The notes under the pieces: generated by a model
Told to the model about the DNA's origin: nothing
The model's database searches: none
What the model saw: the letters and a program-made list of their open reading frames with translations, nothing else
Shown: positions 26,907 to 35,592 of the stretch, piece by piece
How the letters are laid out: every line of letters starts with the position of its first letter
How positions within the stretch are numbered: position 1 is the first letter of the stretch
Translations under genes and position numbers: made by a program
IMG/VR virus record: IMGVR_UViG_3300042355_000985
Location: 1-35,661 of that record
Source of the DNA: a virus
Length of the DNA: 35,661 bases
Reading direction: 5' to 3' (one strand)

Positions 26907-29637
26907 AGGTGCGTTGGGCAAATTGGCAGAGCGCGATCCACCGCCATGTTTCCGAGGCGACCCCCGTGCATTCGACCTTCAGCGCATCGTTGGTATCGTT
27001 GGCCGTGATGGAAATAGAAGTGCCCGCCGCTTCGTCTGTGCCGACTAAGTTGACCGTGCCGACCAGAGAAGTTGTCCCGCCGACATTTTTGATTGTCACT
27101 TGGCGCATATAGCTGGCGACTGCCGCGCCGTCCGATTTTGAGCCGACGATATGCACCAGCCCCGTCATCACATGGCCGCTGGGTATAGAAAAACGAACGG
27201 CCCCGCCTTGATCTGCGCCTGCAAATAACTCAACCGCGCTGTTAGTCGTGGTGTTGCCGTAAAGCGTGAAGACGGTGAACTGCGAAATTCCGCTTGCTGA
27301 AGGTCGGCCCGATGAAAAAGCAAATTGTCCGTTGATGGTGGCGTTTGTATTTGCACCGAGGGCCACTGTGCCGTTCGCCCCGCTGGCCGTTGGGCGTTGT
27401 CCCATAGCAAACGAATAGTTTCCGCTTGCCGTGGCATTGAAGCCTAACGCGACAGACGCCACTCCGCTTGCCACATTTGAGTTTCCGCCGCTTATCGCAT
27501 CGTTGCCAGATGTTGTGTTGTTTTCGCCATTGAGAATGATCGAACGGTTGCCGCTGGCCACGTTCGTCGCCGCAAAACGGGGCGACCATTGCAAGTCCAC
27601 GGCATACTGGCCGCGAGAATTTCCGCCAGCGGTTGTTCCCGTGGCACTTGCGCCGAGATAAAATGCGCCGTTGCCCTTTGGCGCTAAGACAAGCGCCGAG
27701 TTCGTTTCGCTGTGATTGTTGCGAAGCGCGACATTGGCCTGCGTCGAGGTTGTGGCGTCATCAATGACCAGCGCCGAATTCTGCAACGTGCTGCCCCCCG
27801 TGCCGTCACTCCGCAAAATAGAATTGTCGATCGCGCCTGTGCCGCCGCCGATAGTGCCAGTGGCCGTAGCCGTCAAGGTAGTGCCCGAAATCGACAGCCC
27901 CGACCCCGCCTCCAGATACCGCAATTTTGATTCCGAATCATCCCAGAAAACAATGCGGTCAGCGTTCGGGTCATCGGCCACCAGATCAGACCCCGACACG
28001 CTCAAGACATCGGCGGTGGATGCGCCGACTGCGGTGACGCCACCACTCGCCGCCGCCCACTTCACTCCCAAAGTCTCAGCCGAATCGACTGTAAGCACAT
28101 GGCCGTTCGTGCCGCCCACAGGGAGTCGCGCCACGGTGTCTGCTGCCGAGGCAACGATGAGGTCGCCTTTGGCGTCGAGGAGGGTTGCAGGGATGCCCGC
28201 GCTGACGGTCGAAGACAACTCCCCCGCCGAGAGCGAAAGGCCCGAGCCGACTGTTATCTCCTCGACTGCCCCTGCGCTCGCAGTCGTTCTTCCGAGGATG
28301 CGGGCGGTGGCTTGGGTTAGGCCGCTGGTGGTGATGGAGCCAGAGGCGGCTGCGCCGAGGTTGGTGCGGGTGTTTGCGGCGGCAGTTGATGTAAAGTTTA
28401 TGTTGTCGCCATTTATGGAAATTTCGTCAGATTCTGACGTGACGGAGATTTGAGAGGAAGCATTGAAATATTGTGCGTTTATTCCTTCAAACGTAACCGA
28501 AGAATCTGTGTTCAACGACTGATCAAAAATCTCATCCGCGCCATCGGGGAGGTGACTTGCGGCGTGAAGATTCGGGTCGCGGTCATCCGAAAGCCGCGCA
28601 TCGTTCCCCTCGCAAAAGCTCCCTGCCGTGTTAGAAAAAGAACCCGCCTCGACTACGCCGTTTGTGCCTGTTTTGAGCGGGAGGTTGGCGGTGGTGCCGA
28701 TGGCTCCCGCGTTCGTGATGTTGCCGTGGGTGTGGGATGCTTGCGCTGCGCCAATGTCTGCGGGACCAACATTTTCGCCAATAAAAGTCGAAAGGTTGCG
28801 CCACGATGCCGTGCCATCGCCATCGCTTGCTAAGATGTCATCGGTCCCCGCGCCCGTGGAGGAAAGTGAAGAGAGTTCGTGGGTGTGTGCCGTGGGGGTG
28901 CGGCTGTCGGAAAGGCGGCTGTCGTTGCCGAGGACGACTTGCGTGCTGCTTGCGTTGCCTGTTTTTGCCGTTTTTAGCTCAATAATATTTGAAGCAGCAG
29001 CGTCCGAAACATCAAACAAATTGGCTTGATCGACCTCGACGCTGCCCGCCTGAGGACTTACGGCGCTCCACTGTCCTGTTGCCTGCCAAGGAAAGCTTGC
29101 GCTGCTGCTCTTTTCAAAAAGATTAACATCTGCTTTGTTGGTTAAAAACCATTTAGACAAGTCGCTGTCCCACCAGATATAGCTCCGCGTGGAGGTGTTC
29201 TCATACACGGCACGGCTATTGTCGCTGCCGTTCCTAATGTAAATCCCGCCATGAGTGCCGCTGCCGCCGCTTTGGGTGACAAAAGCCGCGTCGGCAAATA
29301 CATCAGACGGCTGATGATCGTGGTTGGCGTTGGCGGCGTCGATTGATGCGGCGGTTATGGTGACCGCGCCCGTTTGCTCGTTCACGCTGGACACACCGCT
29401 CGCCGGGGCCGCGCCCCATTCGGGTGCGGTTGCGCCTGCGTTGACTTTTAGAATTTGTCCTGCGGTGCCGATGGGGAGGCGCTGCCCCGCGGCCGCCCCG
29501 CGATAGAGCAAGTCGCCTTGTGTGGTCAGCGTTTCCAGCCCGGTGCCTGCTGGCCCCGCTGGTCCCTGCGGTCCCGCCTCGATGACTTTGATGACATCGG
29601 TCGCCGCGCCTGTGCGTATGGTGATCGTCTCGGCCAT
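26896..29637 (-). CDS. Tail fibre / receptor-binding protein, 913 aa
   Basis: Trimeric fibre features: a short N-terminal anchor, a collagen-like GPQGPAGPAG (about residues 22-31), repeated fibre segments (LTTQGDLLYRGAAAGQRLP, DSRTPTAHTHE, HTHGNITNAG), then at about residues 700-785 YadA-head-like repeats (VASGVASVALGFNATASGNY). The C-terminal ~95 residues form a beta-rich tip (SGHVMTGLVHIVGSK on) that probably touches the receptor. Largest gene in the window. ATG at 29637 follows the previous stop by four bases. Confidence 0.85.
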   Translation of the reverse strand: MAETITIRTGAATDVIKVIEAGPQGPAGPAGTGLETLTTQGDLLYRGAAAGQRLPIGTAGQILKVNAGATAPEWGAAPASGVSSVNEQTGAVTITAASIDAANANHDHQPSDVFADAAFVTQSGGSGTHGGIYIRNGSDNSRAVYENTSTRSYIWWDSDLSKWFLTNKADVNLFEKSSSASFPWQATGQWSAVSPQAGSVEVDQANLFDVSDAAASNIIELKTAKTGNASSTQVVLGNDSRLSDSRTPTAHTHELSSLSSTGAGTDDILASDGDGTASWRNLSTFIGENVGPADIGAAQASHTHGNITNAGAIGTTANLPLKTGTNGVVEAGSFSNTAGSFCEGNDARLSDDRDPNLHAASHLPDGADEIFDQSLNTDSSVTFEGINAQYFNASSQISVTSESDEISINGDNINFTSTAAANTRTNLGAAASGSITTSGLTQATARILGRTTASAGAVEEITVGSGLSLSAGELSSTVSAGIPATLLDAKGDLIVASAADTVARLPVGGTNGHVLTVDSAETLGVKWAAASGGVTAVGASTADVLSVSGSDLVADDPNADRIVFWDDSESKLRYLEAGSGLSISGTTLTATATGTIGGGTGAIDNSILRSDGTGGSTLQNSALVIDDATTSTQANVALRNNHSETNSALVLAPKGNGAFYLGASATGTTAGGNSRGQYAVDLQWSPRFAATNVASGNRSIILNGENNTTSGNDAISGGNSNVASGVASVALGFNATASGNYSFAMGQRPTASGANGTVALGANTNATINGQFAFSSGRPSASGISQFTVFTLYGNTTTNSAVELFAGADQGGAVRFSIPSGHVMTGLVHIVGSKSDGAAVASYMRQVTIKNVGGTTSLVGTVNLVGTDEAAGTSISITANDTNDALKVECTGVASETWRWIALCQFAQRTYAN

Positions 29638-29641
29638 GTGA

Positions 29642-30004
29642 TTAGCGGGTGATTTCGCGGCTTACAACGGCGCGGCCTTCCATAAGGCGGCGGACGGCCC
29701 CGGATGGGTTCACGACTTCCAAGTCGTAAAGGTAGGTCGCGGCGGTGATCGTGGCAGACGAGATGGCCGAATAGGACAAGCCGATCACGCCATTGCTGGC
29801 GGCGGTCAGGGTATTGGTCGCGGTAGAAAGCGATACGGTGGGCGATGCGGCCTCTGATGTGGTGCGGAGCATCATCCGAGCGGACCAGCCGCTAAGATCC
29901 ACCGGGTCGCCGTCTGCGGACCATTCAATCGTCGTGTCCCACGTTTGGCCTTGGGGAAGGCAGAGATCAACTTGCGCGGGGCATTTGCCGTAAAGTTCGC
30001 TCAT
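29642..30004 (-). CDS. Tail-tip protein with BppU-like N-terminal domain, 120 aa
   Basis: Resembles small baseplate upper-domain proteins that anchor fibres: LCLPQGQTWDTTIEWSADG, VDLSGWSARMMLR, and a strand-rich end AATYLYDLEVVNPSG. It is directly before the fibre gene, so it may connect fibre and tail tip. ATG at 30004 overlaps the membrane protein stop (ATGA). Fold assignment is by pattern only. Confidence 0.65.
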   Translation of the reverse strand: MSELYGKCPAQVDLCLPQGQTWDTTIEWSADGDPVDLSGWSARMMLRTTSEAASPTVSLSTATNTLTAASNGVIGLSYSAISSATITAATYLYDLEVVNPSGAVRRLMEGRAVVSREITR

Positions 30005-30186
30005 TGGTTGCGATCCTTCCAGACTTTGCGTGCGGACATCGCCGCGACAAACAAACCGAGTGCCAAGGCGGACAGGCGCATCCCCGTTTCAAGGTGCGGC
30101 AAAAGCGAGACGATGACCGAGCCGAGCGAGGTGGTCACGCCGACGAAGGGACGAGAAAGAAAGTCGATGGGGTCGTGGAAACTCAT
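30001..30186 (-). CDS. Small membrane protein, 61 aa
   Basis: Hydrophobic segments VGVTTSLGSVIVSLLP and SALALGLFVAAMSA, with a basic C-terminus (RKVWKDRNQ), suggest one or two membrane passes. It could be a second holin or antiholin placed within the tail genes, or a superinfection-exclusion peptide. Both ends overlap neighbours by four bases. Confidence 0.65.
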   Translation of the reverse strand: MSFHDPIDFLSRPFVGVTTSLGSVIVSLLPHLETGMRLSALALGLFVAAMSARKVWKDRNQ

Positions 30187-30599
30187 GGATAGGAAACGCT
30201 AACAATAATCCCATTAGAAATTGTGAGCTGAACCTCTTGCTCATTTACATCGAAAACATTGATGGTGCCGCTGTGAGGCTCATTGGTGTTCGTGCTGCCC
30301 GCCAGCGCCCGCATCGTGGTGACGTTGCTGGTGTTGGTCAGGGCGGGGAGCCCCAATCCAATCTCCGTGCGGAAATTCGTGACGTTGGTGTTAGTGAGCC
30401 AAGTGGAGCCGAGAGACAAATTCGTCCGCACCTGCGCGGCTACCGTGTTGGTCGAAAAGCTGAAGGCATTAGTCCACACCACATTGGTCGCGGCAACGAT
30501 TTGCCCATTGGTCGTGTTATACGACAGCGTTTTCATCGTCTGCCCGTAGCTGGTGGCCGCGCAGAGGGTGGCGAGGAGGATGGCGAAAAGGGTTTTCAT
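30183..30599 (-). CDS. Exported Asn/Thr-rich protein with signal peptide, 138 aa
   Basis: MKTLFAILLATLCAATSYGQ is a clear Sec signal peptide with cleavage near AATSYG. The mature part is rich in Asn and Thr with repeats of the type TNTNVTNFRTEIGLG and LTNTSNVTTMR. An exported protein inside the tail operon is unusual: it may be a surface or periplasmic factor, or a fibre-like protein that is secreted. ATG at 30599 has TTGACG 17 nt upstream, one mismatch from the recurrent box. Confidence 0.7.
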   Translation of the reverse strand: MKTLFAILLATLCAATSYGQTMKTLSYNTTNGQIVAATNVVWTNAFSFSTNTVAAQVRTNLSLGSTWLTNTNVTNFRTEIGLGLPALTNTSNVTTMRALAGSTNTNEPHSGTINVFDVNEQEVQLTISNGIIVSVSYP

Positions 30600-30601
30600 G
30601 G

Positions 30602-31675
30602 TTATTGCTTGGTGGCCGTCAAAGAGCCGCTGTCATCAATCGACACCGCCCACACCGAGGCGTCTGGCGATTTGAGCGTGAAGCTCGTGCCCGCCACGCT
30701 GGACGGGGTTCCGGCGGCGTTAATCAAATCGTCGCCGAGGGTCGCGGTGCCTTGGAAAGTGTTTCGTAGCGTGCCGTTACTGACCTGCACTTCCATCGTG
30801 ACTTCGTTGGTTCCTGCTGCGGCGAGGGCCGCAATTTCCACCGTGTCGAGGTTGAGTCTCCCGGCAAGCCCTGGCGCACCCGCCAAAGTCGAGGCCGTGA
30901 TGGCAACGGTGGTCATGTCGGCCCCCGCGTAAGCGCCTCCATAGGTGAGTAGGTAATCGCTCGCGGTTCCGACAGCGGCGATTTCTTGCGTTCCTGATCC
31001 GGCTGCGGATGCCAGCGCGGCAGAAATTTCGATTGGAGTCGTGCCCGCTGCGAGCGGCGCCGTTGTGTAAGTCGGGACCACCGCCGTCCCGCCAGCCGAG
31101 GCCACGGAAGCCGTGATGGCCGTGCCGCCCGCCGTGTTGGCGATCTTAAACCCGTCGCGGGTGCGGTCGCGGACAAAGTAAACCGATCCGTTGGAAAAGC
31201 CGGATGGGGTGGAAAATCCGGTGAGCGTAACGGACTGGCCGTCAAGAATGGCGTGGTAAGGCGCGGTGAAAATCGACGCCGCGACCGAGGACACCGTGAC
31301 GTTGCGAGTCGGAAGCTGGAGCGAGTAATACCCCGTGGCAGGAGCGGGCGAAATTTGGACGCGCTGCACTTCGGTGATGCCCGAACCGCCCGTGATGGAC
31401 ACCGAGGCGGTGATCGTCACGGAGGTCGAGATGGCCGAGAAGCTCGTAACGGTTGCCGCGACAGATCCGGAGCCCAGCGCGAAAGTCGCGGTCAGGGTAG
31501 AGTAATTGAGGTATCGATACGGCGCGGAGAAGTCGCCCGTGGGCTCCAAGAAATAAAGCTGAATGTCCTCAACGTCCTCCTCGAACACATTGAGCCCGCT
31601 GGCCGGGAGCGTGCTCGTCGGCTCGGCGACAAAGGCGCGGCTGGAAGTGTCGAGATAGAGTTTGCGGGCCTGCAT
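30602..31675 (-). CDS. Tail-tip / baseplate protein, 357 aa
   Basis: A beta-rich protein with Ser, Thr, Ala and Gly repeats throughout (TVTSFSAISTSVTITASVS, ASVASAGGTAVVPTYTTAP), a segment SVYFVRDRTRDGFKIANTAGG of a type common in phage tail proteins, and an end SVWAVSIDDSGSLTATKQ. Probably part of the tail tip or a side fibre. ATG at 31675 has TTGACA exactly 16 nt upstream, in a 33-bp gap. Confidence 0.7.
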   Translation of the reverse strand: MQARKLYLDTSSRAFVAEPTSTLPASGLNVFEEDVEDIQLYFLEPTGDFSAPYRYLNYSTLTATFALGSGSVAATVTSFSAISTSVTITASVSITGGSGITEVQRVQISPAPATGYYSLQLPTRNVTVSSVAASIFTAPYHAILDGQSVTLTGFSTPSGFSNGSVYFVRDRTRDGFKIANTAGGTAITASVASAGGTAVVPTYTTAPLAAGTTPIEISAALASAAGSGTQEIAAVGTASDYLLTYGGAYAGADMTTVAITASTLAGAPGLAGRLNLDTVEIAALAAAGTNEVTMEVQVSNGTLRNTFQGTATLGDDLINAAGTPSSVAGTSFTLKSPDASVWAVSIDDSGSLTATKQ

Positions 31676-31708
31676 CCTGCGGGACGGCAGGTGTCAAAGC
31701 GGCGGCTG

Positions 31709-31927
31709 TTACGCTTGGTCTGCTCGGTCACAGCACCCAGACAGTCGCGGGCGGTTCGCCGGGTGGGTGTTGTCGGCGCGGGCGAAAAGGGCGCGGGCAA
31801 AGTCCGCGTTGTTTTCACCGGAATGGATGCACCTGTAGCAGACGCCTGTGGATGGCCGCCCGCCGTAAAGGCCAAGGGCGCAAGCGTTCGTGTCGCGGTT
31901 AAGCTGTGTCGCGTGCGGACAGTTCAC
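31709..31927 (-). CDS. Cys-rich tail-region protein, 72 aa, GTG start
   Basis: Six cysteines and several histidines: NCPHATQLNRDTNACALGL, GVCYRCIHSG and SGCCDRADQA. The spacing CYRC plus CC suggests a zinc or iron-sulphur site. GTG at 31927 overlaps the upstream stop (GTGA), giving this short product; a longer frame to 32032 lies inside the upstream gene. It follows another Cys-rich protein. Function unknown; metal-binding tail-tip proteins exist in siphophages. Confidence 0.7.
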   Translation of the reverse strand: MNCPHATQLNRDTNACALGLYGGRPSTGVCYRCIHSGENNADFARALFARADNTHPANRPRLSGCCDRADQA

Positions 31928-32577
31928 GAGATGACGAAATTGTCCAAGTTTGCCACCACGCTTGTGTAGGCTCCTGCTAAATTTAAGCCGTGCGCGTAAA
32001 GGAATCCCAGCGGTCCATCGGCAAGCTCCCACCTACAATTTGACGGGTTGAAAAATAACGCAAAACCCTCGCCAAAGTCTTGGTTAAGCTGGTCGTCTGT
32101 CCCAGCCCACCCGCATTGATTTACGGCTGCGGAAAGACTTGGGTTTGTCGCTGCCAAAATAGCCCCGAAGTAAGACAGGGTGGCCGTATAGACTTCGGGA
32201 TCGGCGGGGGGATTTAGAAGCTCAAACGAAAGCGAATAGCTCGTCGCCAAAACCGCCGCGACATTTGTCGTAAACCCCGGAAGCGCCAGCCCTAAACAAT
32301 CCCGCTCTGAGCGCACGCCGTTGCGATAAACGGCCCACGCGCCGCTTTCCAGAATAACGCCGTTGGTGGTGTCGCCGAAGGTCGTGCCGTTGCCGGTGAG
32401 AGTTTCGCCGTAGAACTCGATTTGCGCCGGGGCGATGCCACATGAGGCCGGGAATACGCAGCAGGTTAAATCCTCGCCGCAGCAAGAACAGCTAACACGG
32501 CGCTCGCCGTCTTCGTTTAGCTTGGTGATAACGCGCCGCTCGCCGTCCTCGTCAACAGTGGTTTTGACCGTAGCCAT
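31924..32577 (-). CDS. Tail-tip protein with N-terminal repeat and Cys cluster, 217 aa
   Basis: The first 25 residues contain a tandem repeat (DEDGERRV, then NEDGERRV), next a Cys cluster CSCCGEDLTCC, then a long strand-rich domain ending SVVANLDNFVIS. The cluster may bind metal as in some tail-tip proteins. Six bases separate it from the preceding gene. Exact role unknown; it is in the tail-tip block after the tape measure. Confidence 0.7.
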   Translation of the reverse strand: MATVKTTVDEDGERRVITKLNEDGERRVSCSCCGEDLTCCVFPASCGIAPAQIEFYGETLTGNGTTFGDTTNGVILESGAWAVYRNGVRSERDCLGLALPGFTTNVAAVLATSYSLSFELLNPPADPEVYTATLSYFGAILAATNPSLSAAVNQCGWAGTDDQLNQDFGEGFALFFNPSNCRWELADGPLGFLYAHGLNLAGAYTSVVANLDNFVIS

Positions 32578-32583
32578 TTGCCA

Positions 32584-32868
32584 TTACTCACAACCTTCGG
32601 TTGCAATCCATTGAATCGTGCCGTCGATGGCCCCGAGAACATGCGTGCCGCTGGCGGGCGGCTCGGGCAAGATACGGGTGATGCGGGTGCCTTCTTTGGT
32701 GTATTCAACCGTATAAAGCGGCGGATCGCCCTCGCCCTCAAGCAAGGTGGTCATCTTCCAATTCTCGTCCAAGTCCTTGCCCTTGATCGTTACCGGGTAA
32801 TCTTTGCTGCCTTTGGCTGGCTTGTTTTTTGCCAGCCGTTCAAAGTTATGCAATTCGGGCAGGGCCAT
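32584..32868 (-). CDS. Small tail-region protein, 94 aa
   Basis: Starts MALPELHNFERLAKNKPAKG and continues with a compact mixed domain (YPVTIKGKDLDENWKMTTLL) and a C-terminal strand region (GAIDGTIQWIATEGCE). Not recognised. Three bases separate it from the upstream gene; it is part of the tail-tip operon. Confidence 0.65.
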   Translation of the reverse strand: MALPELHNFERLAKNKPAKGSKDYPVTIKGKDLDENWKMTTLLEGEGDPPLYTVEYTKEGTRITRILPEPPASGTHVLGAIDGTIQWIATEGCE

Positions 32869-32871
32869 GAC

Positions 32872-33612
32872 TTAGAAATAATATTCCCGCTCCACAACTT
32901 TGACCGTTGGCGTTAAGTAGTTGGGCCTGTCGATGAATTTGGGCGGCAAATAGCTGCCGTTCTTAACCAACCGCCCGCGAAAAGTGATACTGTGAAAACT
33001 AAAAATAACGTTCGGGTCCGGCGCTTCGGCAATGGGGCTGACTATGGTGGTGGCGCTTTCCGGCGCAAACATGTCTTTGAAAGTAAGTGATGGCTCCTTA
33101 AGGGAATACGCTTGGCCGATTTCGATATACTCCAAAGTATGCTTGATGAATGAGCCGCGAAAATTGTAGGCGAAAGTGCCGCCTGTCGGCGACGCGCCGA
33201 TGACGATGTAGTAACCGCCGCTGATAGACTGCACAACGCTGCCCTCGGGCACGGCTTTTCCAAATCCGCCCGTCTCTTTTGTTGTTCGCAAAAAATACCC
33301 GTTGAACTCGGCGCGCTGCAACCCGCCGACGTAGGTGGCCTGCACCGTGGTCAGTCCATTTGCCCGCGTCACAGTGCGGGACTCCATGTAAAGGCGGTTG
33401 GTCACAAGCTCGCTGCGATTTACGACATTGGGCCAGATCGGCGGGGGCGCGTCTTGGTAAAAGCTGCGCGAGATGATGTCGTGCTTGCTGGAGGGGCCGA
33501 CATAGGTTGCTTGCACGTTGACGAGGCCGTTGACCTGCTCCTGCGCGTCCTGCGCGGTGAGCACAAGGCCGCGCTGGTTCCATTCGTTGTTTCCTATGAT
33601 CGTGGCGGGCAT
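32872..33612 (-). CDS. Tail-tip protein with internal duplication, 246 aa
   Basis: Two copies of a VQATYVG-type motif (GLVNVQATYVG near residue 34 and GLTTVQATYVG near 91) suggest a duplicated unit in the first half. The C-terminal half (FSFHSITFRGRLVKNGSYLP) is strand-rich. It follows the tape measure by three bases, the usual place of distal tail or tail-tip proteins. No enzymatic motif. Confidence 0.65.
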   Translation of the reverse strand: MPATIIGNNEWNQRGLVLTAQDAQEQVNGLVNVQATYVGPSSKHDIISRSFYQDAPPPIWPNVVNRSELVTNRLYMESRTVTRANGLTTVQATYVGGLQRAEFNGYFLRTTKETGGFGKAVPEGSVVQSISGGYYIVIGASPTGGTFAYNFRGSFIKHTLEYIEIGQAYSLKEPSLTFKDMFAPESATTIVSPIAEAPDPNVIFSFHSITFRGRLVKNGSYLPPKFIDRPNYLTPTVKVVEREYYF

Positions 33613-33615
33613 GGT

Positions 33616-35490
33616 TTAGGCAAGGGCGTGTTGCGGCAGCTTTTCGTCAATCGACGGCATATGCTTTTGCAGAAGAGAATGAATTTGGTTTATTATGCCT
33701 TGCTCGCCGCCTCCGCCGCCGCGCGGAGCGTTTTTTTGACGCATCTCTTCTTCTTCGCGGGCGCGTTCTTCCGGGGTTTTGGATTGCTCGCGCGCCAAGC
33801 GATCAAAGTTTGCCTGCTCGTCGCGGGTCGGGTCGTATTTGAGGCCCGCCTCTTTAAGGCCTTTTTCAATTAAGCTCTTGCTATTTAGACCGCCAAACAT
33901 ATCACGAAACTGACCAAAAGCCTCGCCCGCGTTGCCCGCTCCAAACTCGGAGCCATAAAAATCCCGCACACGTTGCTTTTCTGCAATGCGGTCAGCGGTT
34001 CTGTCAGCCCGGTCAAAGGCTTGCACGGCGCTGCGATACATTCCCGCTTCAGCTAATTCATTGCCGCGCTGCCTCGCGCGGTTGCCGCGACTTTCGCCGC
34101 GCAGCATGGCCGCGCGCATACCTTCGGTCGGTGGCGCGGTTGTGCCGCCACCGCGCGGACCGTAAAGTGCGCGGGCGTTGGCTTCTTCGTTGGCGATGCG
34201 CTGGCTGGAGTTTTGCGCGCGTTCTGCGGCTTTAGTGGCGGAAAAATTGGCGGCAGTTTCAAAGCTGCCCGTCTTTTGCAGAGCGGCCTGGAAGTCGGCT
34301 TGCTGGCGCAGGGATTCTTCAAGCTCTTTGTTGCCGGCCAGTTTAGCCTCCATCAGCGCTATCTCGGCTTCCATTGCGCGGATGGCGTCTTGGCGCTGCT
34401 GCTCTTGGCGCTCCATTGCCGCGTTTTGGCGGTCGATCTGGTCGGCCTTGTCGCTTTCTAGGCGCACCAGTTCGGCTGTGGTGTCCTCGGACAAATCAAG
34501 TTGCGCCTTGGTGCCGCGCACGTTTTCCAGCACTTGCTTGGTCCGATCGGCGATAAGCTCTGCGTTGCGAACGGCGTCTAGGCCGAAGGCGCCTTCGCGG
34601 GTAAGTTGGGCAATGGCGGTGGCGCGGGCTTCGATTTGTTCCATTTCGGCAATGGTTTTGCCCGTTTGCAGAAGTTCCCAGAGCGGCTTAATGTTTCCAG
34701 TCAAAGCCAACGTCGCCGCCGCGCTTAGTTTTGCGATGTTGCCGAGGTCGTTTAGCAGGCTTCCAAGGCGCTCACTAGTGTTGACGATGCCCTCCAACAG
34801 CGTGGCAAAGGCAACCTTTCCGTCGTTGCCCAAACGAGTAAGTCGATCATTTGCCGCTTCAATTTTACGGACTACATCGTCCGAGGCCACCGATACCCCC
34901 TCCATCTCCTGCCGAAGCTGCGCCGTGTTGTCGATGAGCGGAATCATCTGGCTCGCCGAGCGGGTCCCCATGCGCTCGATGAGTTCGTTTGTTGCGTCGG
35001 CATTGCCCCTTGCGCGATTGAACGCTTCGGAAAGCTGAATTAGTTGTTGATCAAACCCGGAGTTTTTGAACTTTTCAGCGTTGATTCCCGCAGTTTCAAA
35101 TGATTTAGCCATTGCTGCGTTGCCGTTCGTAGCATCGCTGGCAGCTACACTCAGTTTGGTCAAGACACGCGCCACGGTGTCGATGCTGGTCCCAGCCAAT
35201 TCAGCGGCCACCCCAACCCGCTGCACCTCTTCGGCGCTGGCGCCAAAGCGGGTTGCGGTTTTGGAAACCTTGTCGAAGCCGTCCATCAACGACTTGAGCC
35301 CAGCTAGGGCCATGCCGCCCGCCAAGATGCCAGAAAACTCCCGCATGGCGGTGGACATGCGCGACCCCATTTGCGCCGTGCGGCTTTCGATCTGCGCCGC
35401 CGCCTTGTCCATCTCGGACGGCATCTCGCGGACAGCCTTTTTGTATTCGCTGTTATCCGCGCCGAATTTCCAGATGGAGCCGAAGGCCAT
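33616..35490 (-). CDS. Tail tape measure protein, 624 aa
   Basis: Sets tail length. The N-terminus MAFGSIWKFGADNSEYKKAV and the long helical, Gln/Ala/Glu-rich body with coiled coils (QNAAMERQEQQRQDAIRAME) are typical; a hydrophobic stretch FSGILAGGMALAGLKSLM (about 53-70) is common in tape measures. At roughly 0.15 nm per residue it predicts a tail near 90-95 nm. ATG at 35490 has TTGACA (35512-35507) 16 nt upstream, whose TGA is the stop of the preceding gene. Its first 17 codons recur at window positions 1-52. Confidence 0.9.
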   Translation of the reverse strand: MAFGSIWKFGADNSEYKKAVREMPSEMDKAAAQIESRTAQMGSRMSTAMREFSGILAGGMALAGLKSLMDGFDKVSKTATRFGASAEEVQRVGVAAELAGTSIDTVARVLTKLSVAASDATNGNAAMAKSFETAGINAEKFKNSGFDQQLIQLSEAFNRARGNADATNELIERMGTRSASQMIPLIDNTAQLRQEMEGVSVASDDVVRKIEAANDRLTRLGNDGKVAFATLLEGIVNTSERLGSLLNDLGNIAKLSAAATLALTGNIKPLWELLQTGKTIAEMEQIEARATAIAQLTREGAFGLDAVRNAELIADRTKQVLENVRGTKAQLDLSEDTTAELVRLESDKADQIDRQNAAMERQEQQRQDAIRAMEAEIALMEAKLAGNKELEESLRQQADFQAALQKTGSFETAANFSATKAAERAQNSSQRIANEEANARALYGPRGGGTTAPPTEGMRAAMLRGESRGNRARQRGNELAEAGMYRSAVQAFDRADRTADRIAEKQRVRDFYGSEFGAGNAGEAFGQFRDMFGGLNSKSLIEKGLKEAGLKYDPTRDEQANFDRLAREQSKTPEERAREEEEMRQKNAPRGGGGGEQGIINQIHSLLQKHMPSIDEKLPQHALA

Positions 35491-35592
35491 ATTGCAAAAT
35501 CTCTAGTGTCAAGACACCTGGATCAGGTCGGGGTATTTCTTGGCGACAAGATGCACCTTGCCCGCAGCCCACTGCTTCATGGATCGCTGGAA
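35439..35592. repeat. Right copy of the terminal overlap (matches 1-154)
   Basis: One mismatch in 154 bases relative to 1-154; the exact match covers 126 bases. To the right of it the sequence continues for 69 bases into a diverged version of the same gene. If the molecule is circular, the unique length is about 35,438 bp. Confidence 0.9.

Noticed and set aside
31709-32032. 107-codon version of the Cys-rich gene
   Set aside because: The first 35 codons overlap the upstream tail gene; the GTG at 31927 in GTGA coupling gives a better start.
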